The translations under genes and the position numbers were made by a program. A stretch of DNA of 64,000 bases, from positions 506,040 through 570,039 of the forward strand of contig VWZL01002055.1 in assembly GCA_013396915.1 (NCBI GenBank). Direction: 5' to 3'. The DNA comes from Stercorarius parasiticus (taxonomy: Eukaryota; Chordata; Aves; Charadriiformes; Stercorariidae). The notes beneath the pieces were generated by a model. That model had not been told where the DNA came from, ran no database searches, and worked only from the letters and a program-made list of their open reading frames with translations. The first letter of the stretch is position 1. Each line of letters begins with the position of its first letter. Of this stretch, positions 38,698 to 49,118 are shown one piece after another.

Positions 38698-39040
38698 AAT
38701 TATACCCAAAGCCTTATTTTCCATGTTTAATTTGTCTCAACCACCAGTATAATTATGAACACTAGCCCTATGGACTTCACTCCCATCGTTAAGCTGTGTG
38801 AAGCAACAAAACAAAGCAGCAATATTCACCTGCACCCTATGGGTAAGGCCAGATGAAAATGTATAAATGTATAACATGTATAAACAGCCTGGGAAAGCTT
38901 GAGTACTTTCTCAAAAACTTCATTCTTTGCTTTCCAATCTGGTTTTCTGCTTTTCAGGTACAGGGCAGGTAGCAGACTGACTCACACTGGTACCTTTAGA
39001 GGAAATTTCCATAACAAATGAGTAACTTAAGCTCAGACCC
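38698..39040 (-). pseudogene. Connection and RNase H part of Ty3/gypsy pol, broken
   Basis: SELKLLICYGNF at 39037-39002 fits the conserved E-L-R-S-F-L-G-L-x-N-Y-Y-x-x-F of the connection region. After it, on the minus strand, a W-K-A-K-N-E-V-F-E-K-V-L-K stretch fits the W-x-x-x-x-x-x-A-F-x-x-L-K helix. Further on, LNDGSE (38793-38776) and, sixteen codons later in the same frame, NMENKALGII fit the RNase H segment D-G-x-E...x-x-E-K-E-x-L-A-I. One stop lies between them. The aspartate of the first RNase H catalytic motif cannot be identified. Confidence 0.75.
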
Positions 39041-39159
39041 CCTTAGATGTTACTGCATGTTTAATAGTGCTTGTCTGCTCTTTTGGTGGGTTATACAGTG
39101 CCAAAAGCAAGTAGTCTTGTTTTGAAAAGTGGCAGAATTTTGCTGTTAACTGTATCTTT

Positions 39160-39445
39160 AGAACTTTCTCCTTTTTGTAAATGTTCCTCTGAATTCCTCC
39201 AAGTGTTTATATATCATCCAAATAGCGGGCAACACCATCTACCTCTTGCTGTACCTCATCTGTTTTTCTCTGAAATACAGCAGCTGCACTGGTCACCCCA
39301 TAAGAAAATCTTTTTTATCTAAACAGCATCTCATCCAAGTTCACTGTTGGGCGATCTTTTCTGCTGTGGCTCCAGCGCCCCTATTGGCAGGGATAGAACA
39401 GCTGAAGTGGAGAAACTCTGCTCCCCCTACCAGCCTCATAAGTTC
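39160..39445 (-). pseudogene. Reverse transcriptase palm, Ty3/gypsy, broken
   Basis: From the frame entering at 39305, fourteen codons separate the F-Q-R segment from Y-L-D-D-I at 39224-39210, all in one frame. This is the spacing expected in the palm domain. The two aspartates of the active-site motif are retained. An in-frame TAA lies at 39317-39315 within the L-F-R-x-K-R segment, and another follows directly after the catalytic motif at 39209-39207. Beyond that, the H-L-E-E helix region continues in a different frame, apparently after loss of a few codons. The normal function was copying the element's RNA into DNA; this copy cannot be translated through. Confidence 0.85.
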
Positions 39446-39590
39446 ATAAGCCAGTTCTCCAAATTCCTCTGGTAAAATTGTACCTAGGTTTTACTCTAGT
39501 CGATTTGAAATAAAATCCTTTTACCAAGCCCTTATCTGTACTAAGTATAACATAATTTTTAAACTTGCAATTTCCCTCTGAATCACTAGC

Positions 39591-42500
39591 ACATGGTGGT
39601 CTCAGTCAGTTAAAACCCACATGGCAGATTTCTGTCCAACAAAGTGAAGAGGACACGAATGCATGAATTCTAACGTAAAACAGGTACTCTTAAGAGATAT
39701 GGTAGCGCATGCATACGTAGCCTTTGTTGTATTTTGTAAAAAGCATTTTTCTTTCAAAATACATTAAATTCATTTTCTTGTACACCCTATCAGAAATCAC
39801 AAATATTGTTACTTCTCTATCTATTCCTATTTTTCAATGCCATGTCACTTAAGAGAATGCAAATAAGTGGATATGCTACACTTCTTTCTTTTCTTCAACC
39901 TGTGATTTTTCAAAGTGGCACAATGTCCTAATCATGCTGTCAAAGAGAGCCTGGTTTCTAAGCCTATAGCTCCTTCACTGTCATAGAATAAATTCTGTAG
40001 ATCCCAACTGCCTGGTTTTGTCTTAGTAGAGGGTTTACTATGGTAGCAGCAAAAAAATCCTTTCCAGTCAACATATATTAGCATGCAAACAGGCTCAAGC
40101 AGCATGTCTGCTCTAACTACTGTGTGATGCTCCTGAGCAGTAGAAAATTGACTCCACAAATTTTCTTAGGTCCTGTATCTCATTTCCCTCCCAGTCTTCC
40201 CTGTTTTGTTTTGAAACATTCACTACATTTTTCCTTTTCTGGGTTCAACAAGTGCTGCCTCCGTGGTGCATTCTAGTGGGACTTCCTGCATGCAAGCATT
40301 TCTCTCCCTATCCCTACCTGTTTTGCTACTAAACTGAATTTAATTTAATGGCCCCCTCAAAATACCAAAACAGCATATATGATCTGATTATTTTAGGATT
40401 GACAAGAATATAGGGTTGATTTTTAGGATGAAGTTTGTATTCATCTTTTAAATTATTTGTGGCGGGCTTAAACTGTCTTAAAGACAGTTTTATGCTTCAA
40501 TGTTTCATCTTATCAAATTCTTATACATAAAAAAAGACATTAAGCAATAAAAAGTATTTTTTCCAGCTAATGTAAGAAAAACAGGCCTTTTGTGTGGTCA
40601 CATCTTCTATATCATTTTCATAAAACAATATTCAAGTTTCTGAGTACACATTGCAATATCTACCTTGCACTCATTACACTGGAACTTGTTCATGGCTCTA
40701 TGCATTAAAATTTTACTTTTTCTTCTTCTCTTTTAAAATACTATTGTAGGGGTCAGCGTTTTCAGTTGTGTTGTATGTAGAGGGTTTAAAAGAAAAGCAA
40801 ACCCTACCTCTCCAGACAAACTCAAAACCATTAACTACTTGCTTGCTAAAAAGGGAAAACCAACAAACTGGCAACATTTTGTTATATTGAACCTAAAAAG
40901 ATAAACATCCAAAACACTATTAAAAACAAACCCACCACATCAGCTCCTTGCATGAAGCCTACATTGTAACCAAAGCTGGAACTGAATTAAACACCATCAC
41001 TTCCTCGTAGCAATGGAAGAAATTAGGCAGTTTTTACTATCAGAATGACACTATAGTTTTCTCTAGACATGATAGCCCATAAGTGCATTATGCTTGTGGG
41101 CTTAGCATAGTAATCAGGTCACAAGCGTCTGTGAACATGCATTAAGTTTGTGCAAACAACTGTGTTTGGAGGTCAAGCTAATTCGTGTCATACACATGAA
41201 TAATGTCCATCCATGAATTCCCTGCTCACACATGGAAAAAATATTCATGAAACACAGACATGCACTTGCATCTTACCTAAAGTCTGACGGCCAGGTTTTG
41301 CTTCTCACCTCCAGTTCACAAAACAACCTTTTGAGGTCATTAGTTTGTGCCTTCAGTAATATTACTCTGGATTTATACTAAGAATGAATCCTTTTCTTGT
41401 CACAAAAAGCAGATCTAAGCCTTGAAAATGAAGCTTAGTTGCATTTCTTTTAGCAAAATGGTGACTTCAACTAGCTGTCTCACAGGATGAAAGGGAAAGA
41501 GCTAAATATTTTCTCTACAGAAAGCCACGTCTTCAACTAAATGGGAAGGTTAGTCCATCAAATGTTCCTTAGTTCAAAGCTATTTGTGTAACTCTATACA
41601 AATAATCATTTAGGTCAGCAAATTATATCACATGTCCACATTAAGTAATAGTTAGGTCCGACGTATAAAACCATGGACATTCTACAATTCTTAAGCCATC
41701 ATTTTGAGAAGACAATTGGATTATATTGAACTGAATTCCTCCCTTGAAATTAGACAAGGTACTTTATAAGAAACAGACCCTACAATTAATCGTGGTGAAA
41801 TGCAATAATTAGGTTTGCAATTGTCATGGAAATATTGAAGCAAGCTATGCAAATTAATTAGCAAAACAAGCAGTTAATGCAAAAAGCCTCAATAAATCGC
41901 AATCTCCTATACAATGGTGAGTTGCAATAGTTTTTATAATCAATAGTGTAATATGTTTAGATCCATCAAATGTACTGTAGACTGCAAGATACAAGTGACA
42001 AAATATGGATATGGGAGCAGAACTACCTACATTGATTGTCTGAACAGTCTGGCGGTACATTATCACCAGTGAAGCCAGAAGCTACAGGTCGTTTCCTTTC
42101 CACCAGACAATAGGAAATATATGCAATCTGATTGAAGCTTTATGTAAAAACTTTCTATCCAGGACTGAACCTATCGATTCACATAAACGATTGCAGTAAT
42201 CCTGGCACAGCTCTGAGTACTTCTTTTTGATCAGAAAATTACTATATATATGCTCATATCTGAAACACGTGTGGAACCTTGTTACAGGCAAGAAAATGAG
42301 CGTCATTCTATTTACACGATTACATTCTTTCTCTACTGCAGCATAAAACGTTTCTTTTATTTACACTTTATGTGGTGTTTTCTCACATTTTTTAATACTA
42401 TGCCATCTGTCCCTGATGCAATAAAGGCTAATATTAAATTCATTTTCAGCCAACCCTATCATACGAAACAAAAATATCTAATGGCTGTAGTACAAACAAC

Positions 42501-44887
42501 AGTAAAGAGTAGATAATAGAAGCTTCTCCCCAAATCTGACTTTTCCCAGAGATGAGCAGTTTCACATTTTTGCAGTTATTCATCACTATTTGCATAATGA
42601 CTTTAGCTTCAGCTTTTAGTCTAGTCAGTGTTATATGTTAGGACTGGCTTAGACAGCAGGCAAATAAGAAAGATCTCTTGATACACAAAGAGCATATCAG
42701 AACCTGGCGAGTCTCAAAAGATGAGCAAAATCTCAAAATTTCTAATATGATTCTGGATTAGATTCATGCAAATACATTTTCAACTCCTCCTCTGACTTCT
42801 TATTCAGAGGAGAAGAAGGTCTCTTGAACTCAGCATGAGGAAAACGCATGCAAAAGAATCTGCAGAAAGTCTGGTGCTGTTCAACTCAAAGCTCCTGCAT
42901 ACAGATCCTGGAATTTGCTTGCTTTTCAAACCTAAATGTAAAACTAAAACGGCTTTCTTGGCTTAATCCTCTATTTCAGTAACTCACCAAGAACTACTGG
43001 TGGTGCAAGAGAAACTATGCACTGCCCTTGTCCTCAGCACAGTTTCTTTGGTAATTCTGTGGAGAAGAGCACCTTCAGTGTTCGTTTGGACAGAAAATAC
43101 ATCTTTTCTATTATGCCCTACAGTTGAACAGCTTCTATCTAGATAAGACAATAAGATAATTATTTATGACAGGATAAAAATATGCTAAAGGAAAAAGAAT
43201 GCCAAAATCAAACCAGGAATGTATTTTATAGTAATAGACTATTATTTGATCAAAACACGTAATTTGGTTTACTTAACCATCAACCAACTTGTTTCTTTTA
43301 CAAAAGAAGGGGGGAAAGGAAAGAAAAATTAATATCCACAAGTGTTTGGACTAACATTTAAGACATGAAGAATCATAGCTGATCCACTTCAATGGACAAC
43401 AAACTTAAACTGTTCTTCAAAGTTGAGTACATTAATATGTTTTTAAGTCCTGTCTATTGAAATAAAAGTCATACTGAAGGAGAGGTAAACAGAAAAATAA
43501 GGTAGTTGTAACCAATAGGCAGTGACAGAATAAAGGGAGTTTTTCATTCAAGCCTTACTGAAACACCATGTTTTGAACTGATTGGGATATTGACATATGT
43601 TATACCTCATTTGCAAGTTATTTAACGTGAAATTTGTAGCATTCATAAGCATATAATGTTAGTGGTTTTTATTTGCTAATCATAACAGTTGTATATGAAA
43701 TGAGAATACAGTACCAAAACCAAGAGTTTAGTAAGTCATTATAGAACTTCCTTTTTTGAGATGTACACCGACTGCTGAATTTTGAATTCCACTACTCTCA
43801 TATCTCTGCCATTCACTTGGGTTGCTTGAAGCCAGAGCAGAACATAGCTCACAATCTAAGGAATACAGTCTGGTATTTTCAAAAAGTTCCTTCATTCCCA
43901 CCTAAATACTATAATTTAAAAACTTCAGAATTTCCTATTGACACTACTAGCAAATAGGTCTACCTAGAAGTAGAATGTGCATCCAATACATTTATAAAGT
44001 AGTTACAAGGTAGAAGGGAAAATAATACACTAACATGTTTTACCAACTTTAAAAATGCGCTAGATATAATAGCTAACTAATAATATTCTATACAGCATAC
44101 TATTAAAGTGAAAAGCTGAACATCTATTTTATTAGCTGGGCAGAAACCCGATATTGGTCTCCTACATCTACTGCTAAAGAAACAGTGAAAAGCATGGGCC
44201 ATGGTCTGTTTTACACTGTCATGGTCGCTGAAACAAGTGTTGACCTTCCTGCACATCTAGCTGCAGGAAGAGATTTCATGCTTTGAGAATATGAAGGAAC
44301 TGGTAGGCTGACCAATTTCAGAGGTTGCTTGGAGATTAAGCTTCAAGCCTACAGGAAAAAGATACAGTGATAGTGAACATGAATTGCAAAATAACATTTT
44401 GCAGTGGCTCTGTGATTTATCACACGGTGCCATAATTCATCAATTGTCAGTACCAGGTATGTACCTCAAAAGTGCACAACAAAGACATATCTTGTAGCAG
44501 TTATGAGTAGGACATCAGTCTATTTCTAAATAAATACTTGTTCAAAATGCTATGAAATCAGCCATTGTAATTTAACACATTATACCAAAGATACCAGGCA
44601 ACTGGGACAGCATTAAATCAAATTCCTTAAAATTTGCACTCATGAAACTATACAATGAAAGGATAAAACCAGTTTTTTCTATTGTTGAAGTAATCCTTTT
44701 TCATTAGTAGAGCTACTGTGATTGTGATATTTAACAGTTGTATGTCACTTTAAATCTTCAAAAACTGTGTGAACATTAATTATAAATGAACATTAATAAT
44801 ACACCTCTGTCTAAAATATTTAAGTATTCATTAAGTCTCCTTCACATGCGTGGAAACTAAGACAAAGAATCTCAAGTTTCAAACTCC
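39591..44887. other. Unique AT-rich non-coding sequence
   Basis: No gene recognised. Upstream gag and protease of the Ty3/gypsy relic might be expected at the left edge on the minus strand, but I could not read them. A 21-base near-perfect palindrome lies at 40470-40490 and a composite octamer/homeodomain-like motif at 41847-41862. Confidence 0.5.
41847..41862 (+). promoter_or_regulatory. Octamer plus homeodomain-like motif cluster
   Basis: ATGCAAAT (the POU octamer) runs directly into TTAATTAG-type homeodomain core sites in the string atgcaaattaattagc. Further TAAT and ATGCAAA-like words lie within 60 bases on either side. Such composites occur in developmental enhancers, but AT-rich DNA also yields them by chance. 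Confidence 0.3.
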
Positions 44888-45032
44888 AAATGCTTAAATT
44901 TAGGTACCAAAACCTGTATTACCATGACATTATTTTCAAAAGCTCTGAGAACCAAAAATATAACTTGAAAAGTAGAGGTTCTGGAGGTCTCGCCACATCT
45001 GGAGATCAGGCTATTTATTTAGGAATCCCAGA
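44888..45032. repeat. Possible old reptile/bird interspersed repeat
   Basis: The order of words tttaggtacc, attttcaaaagctctgagaacc, ggttctggaggt and ggagatcaggctatttatttagg resembles a repeat widespread in turtle, crocodile and bird sequence, whose consensus contains tttcaaaggtgctgagcacc...ggtgctcagcacctctgaaaatcagg. It appears as a decayed copy with weak inverted arms. I cannot name the family with certainty. Confidence 0.4.
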
Positions 45033-48000
45033 TAGCAGTCCAGGTTTAGGACAGCAGGCCAGGACTGCACAAGGTAGGACAAGTACTGATTTGTGGTTCA
45101 TGTTTCTCAATTTCAGCCCTGTAAACACTTTAGGTGCCCAGTTTAATTAACCAGGCTATATCTGTAGTCAACAGGAATTGAAAGATGTCTTCAGTTTAAG
45201 TGATTCTGTCCTAAGAGCTACACCTAATCTAAGTGGGATGGAGGAAAAAATAGATGAACAATTTACAGTGGTCATCTATAAGCCTCATGAGGTAAATGCA
45301 GCCTGAACGTGCAAGCCACCCACAACTCCCTTGCACGCAGCATCAATGCAAAACCAGCAAGGGCTAGTATGTTCCAAACGACCTGTGAGATCAGACTGCC
45401 ATCGCAACAAAACAATTCAAAGACTGTGCAAGGGTTGCGTCTCTCTCTCCATAGTGCTTGTTTATTCCAGCTGCAAAGAGCTAAAATAGTTCCTCTGTGA
45501 GACACTATTTATTTTAATAGCTTACTATTACAATAAAAAGAATTATTATGCAAAGGATGCCTCATGATTAAACTTTTAAAAGCTGCACAACACAACACTG
45601 TGCAGAAGATTCCCTCAAATATACAGTCCAGTGTCCATGTAGAAATAGATGAAATGCTTGGACATGCATTTATCCACGCAAAAATGTTCTTCCAGTCGGG
45701 CATATAAGTTTTATAATCTATATGTATATTATTAAAACTACTATGAAAGAGGTTGGTTCTTTATGCATAATCAGTTCCCATTGAATTTAAATTACTTTCA
45801 GTAAAGCACTGATGCAGATAAAATACTCTAAATGTACAGAATATTAAGCAAATGTTTATATTAAAAAACTGCTTTCAGGTGAAAACGTGCTCAGTGAAGC
45901 ACAACCCCCATAGTGCCTTGCAGAATATTAATGCTCAATAGATCACAAGATGACAACAAGTACTCCAGTGTAAAAGCTTGAGGTGGGATAAAAGGTAGCA
46001 TTCAGATGACAAGCCTCAACAAAAGAAATGTGCAAACACATGGGGTGTGATACTATTGAGATGTAAATGAGGTTAGAAATATATGGAATCAAACCTGCTT
46101 AGAGTCAGGAGTGTCTTGTAAAACAGGGACAACAGCATGTTTAGCATGAGCAGCTTCAGCTGACTAGTATGCCCACTAGAATTTGCATAAAGAGTACCTA
46201 ACTGTGAGAAGCAATATGTGAATAGAAATAAATTTTAGGGGAATTATAATGTAACTCCTACTAGAAAAGGATGCAAACTACACTACCTGAACCAACCTCT
46301 TTTGGAGGCTATGGGATCTGGGATCAGAACCAAAATGTCAGGTTCAGGTTAAGATCTGGTCGATGTGGAAAAAAACAAAAACACAAAAAGGAGGGGCTGA
46401 AGACTACAGATTTCATCAAGTGAACCTGTAGGGGATACCGGCACTTGGACGTGCTTCTTACAGAAACAGAGGGAGAAAGGAGCAATTATTACTTTGAAAT
46501 TGAAAACACAAGTTAATGCCTGCCTTAGGAGCATGAGTACCAAACCTACTTAATAGTCATGCTCCTAAATGCAAGTTTTTCCTCATCCTTAACTTGGCTG
46601 GACAGAGGAAGTGAAGCCATCAAAGACAGCTCAAGCTCCTGTTTGACCAGACCAGCAGAAGTGAACAGTTACTGTCTGTGTAATTCTACCATGATCAGCA
46701 TCGAGCAGGAGGAAGACAACTGGAGGAATTGTAGCTCTTCCACCAAACTCAATTGCCTGGGCAGTTGGGTGGCTCCGAAAAAGATGACCTAAGTTAGTTC
46801 GCTCTAATGAATGATAATCTAGGTAACTAATCTCTATCAGTTGTCCTGACTCTCTTAAAGACCTGTACAGACAGAAATTTTTTTTAAAATGCAGTTCGTA
46901 CTATCCTAAGCAAGCATAATCTGTTACTGCATTTCTCTTCCACCTCTTCCTCATGGTGGCATATGTTTGCTTTAGCAATGTGCCCACCACTCTATTGACT
47001 ATGGAAGAACCCTAGACTAGACACCTCAAATTAGACAGCTGAATAAGTTCCTTTCCTACATCCCCTTCCATACAAAAAAGAAGCCAAATTAAGAGTCAGT
47101 AATTTTCTGAGGCAAGTATCCCTTGGCTTGTATAGGCATTCTTCAGGGTTGAGTTCTACTGGATCAGAACAGGTCTAAAGTACAGATTTTTACTGTCTTA
47201 ATTGTACTGCCTGTGGGTTTAAAGACTAACAATCTGTTTGGAAAGAGTCAAAGGACCAGAAGATTTTATTTCACTGGTAAAGCTACTTACTTATTAGTAT
47301 AGACTGCTTTTGACAGCTTTAGCAATAGAGCTCTGTCTACCTGGTAAAGACATCCCAATAGTACCTGCAAGTTGTTCGTACCTGATTCAGATTTTACTCA
47401 GCTATTTATATAACTCCTTATCTACCTTGATGAAAATGAGTTTAGGATGCACCCCTCCAGCTCCACCGTTTAATAGAGAATCTGCACTATTTCTTTCAGA
47501 CAAAAAATTGGAACTGCTGTATTATGTAAATGTTATTGCTCCAAAGAAAAGACTGGTGTTGTCCTAGTAATTAACTGTCTGGTTAATTAGACCTCTTTCT
47601 CTTTGCTCAGCAACCTGCATTCATGTGCATATACAGACTGTTACAAAAATAAACTAATAAGCTTTGCATTGTCTGTGCAGAATTGCTAGGAGATGGGCAA
47701 TAACAAAAAATTTAAGTCTTATTCTGGAAGCTGAAAATCTATTCAAAATGGAAATGCAGCTTTTCTCCAAGAAGTGGAAATCCAATAAAAATGTGAATTT
47801 TGTCATGTGGAGTGATGGATTTGGAGCACTCAAGAAGGACAAATGAATCATGCTGAGCTGTTAATATCCCTGCCAGTTCTATGGCATTCCATGAGCATGT
47901 GAAACTGTCTTTGTTTGCTTTCCTAACAACCATCTTTTAAAAGATTCTCTGGGAACATAGGAAGCTTCTGTAGTGGGATAATTGTTTCAACAGCTTGGAC

Positions 48001-49079
48001 ACTGATTTTTTTTTTTATGAGTAATAGAGGACTCAGATCATTACTATGGAGTGTAATACTTGACGTCAATGGGAACACTGACTGTAGTACACAAAGATGA
48101 TTAAAAAATAATACTCCTGTAAGAGCAGAAAGTGGTCTGTATTGGTTAACTTATATGTCAGTTTTGAAACTGTTGTGAATTTCTAGTTTATTATTTTTTA
48201 ATAATAGTAATAATACTTGTATTTATTAGACAAGGGTAGTAAAGACTATGAATTATTAAACCTTAACAGAGACAGAATCACTTCAAAGATGCATTAGAGT
48301 ATTTGGATTATATGCTCACTAATGCCTTAAAAATAGAGCACCCTACGCATTTAGGATTTGTTTTACAAAGGTCTACCTTGCACTTTTGAATCTACCCATA
48401 TTTTATAGCAGGATACTGTACAAACATTTATAAAATGTTTATAAACTATAATATTATTGTCTAGCTTAATAAAATTAATCTTTGGAGAACTGAAAGCTTA
48501 GGAAAATAGATTCATGTATACAATTTGAGGCATATATGTTTCAATTGACACAAGCAGATATACAATTCTAAGTAGTAAATAAAAACTATTTTTCTAATCT
48601 GTCTCGTGGGGAATGGCGTCCTCTGCAATAAAACAAGCCAACCTCCCCCATACGACTAAGCCACTAAATAATTCAGGATAAGGGCACAAAATGTGAAGAG
48701 TAAAAAGACATTCTTCAGTACCTTGCACAAGAGTTCCAAAGATTTTTTTTTTTTTCTTTTTAAATCTATCTATACATACTAAAAAACACCCCATCTTATT
48801 CAAGGTACTGAGCAATGCCTTCTGCAAGACATTTTAAAGAGTGTGTGTATATGCAAAGTTGAAATTTTGAGGAGACACTGTTAGGAATTACTGATGGAAT
48901 CCTCACGTGTACATGGGTACTTTTTTGATGAACTATTGAAAGAGTAAACATATTTCACAGTAGTAACATGGTAATCACACAAAATCAAGTAATCTGAATA
49001 GAAAACAGGAAAATTAATCATAATTTAAAACCAATATTACTCTCTAATACAAGAGAGGGGTTGATTTGTTTATTCTATT
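45033..49079. other. Unique AT-rich non-coding sequence
   Basis: No gene recognised. A 77-codon frame at 46559-46792 and the frames near 45.3 kb and 47.7 kb overlap frames on the other strand and have no known motif. Confidence 0.5.
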
Positions 49080-49118
49080 GGGGTTTGGGGTTTTTTGGTT
49101 TTGTTTTGGTTTTTTAGG
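49080..49118 (+). repeat. G/T-only low-complexity tract
   Basis: About 38 bases of G and T only, starting GGGGTTTGGGG and continuing with GG pairs separated by T runs. It is the complement of the A/C-rich tracts elsewhere in the window. The four G runs could in principle form a weak quadruplex. Confidence 0.85.

Larger units (their letters stand above)
38698..39590 (-). mobile_element. Ty3/gypsy-type LTR retrotransposon pol remnant
   Basis: Minus-strand translation gives, in order, pieces of a Ty3/gypsy pol polyprotein. At 39515-39474 is a stretch like the lead-in to the reverse transcriptase fingers (FYFKSTRVKPRYNF). At 39445-39401 is ELMRLVGGAEFLHFS, fitting E-L-x-x-L-x-G-G-x-x-F. At 39305-39267 is SYGVTSAAAVFQR, fitting L-P-F-G-x-x-x-A-P-x-x-F-Q-R. 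At 39224-39210 is the catalytic Y-L-D-D-I, followed at 39037-39002 by SELKLLICYGNF (connection domain), and at 38793-38776 and 38727-38698 by LNDGSE and NMENKALGII (RNase H). Stops lie at 39317-39315 and 39209-39207, and frame changes separate several pieces. Part of the fingers domain is missing. No LTR, gag, protease or integrase was recognised. A retroviral pol is less likely because the motif set follows Ty3/gypsy. Confidence 0.85.

Noticed and set aside
39246..39449. 67-codon plus-strand frame over the Ty3/gypsy relic
   Set aside because: It is a shadow of the minus-strand reverse transcriptase reading; the minus strand carries the family motifs.
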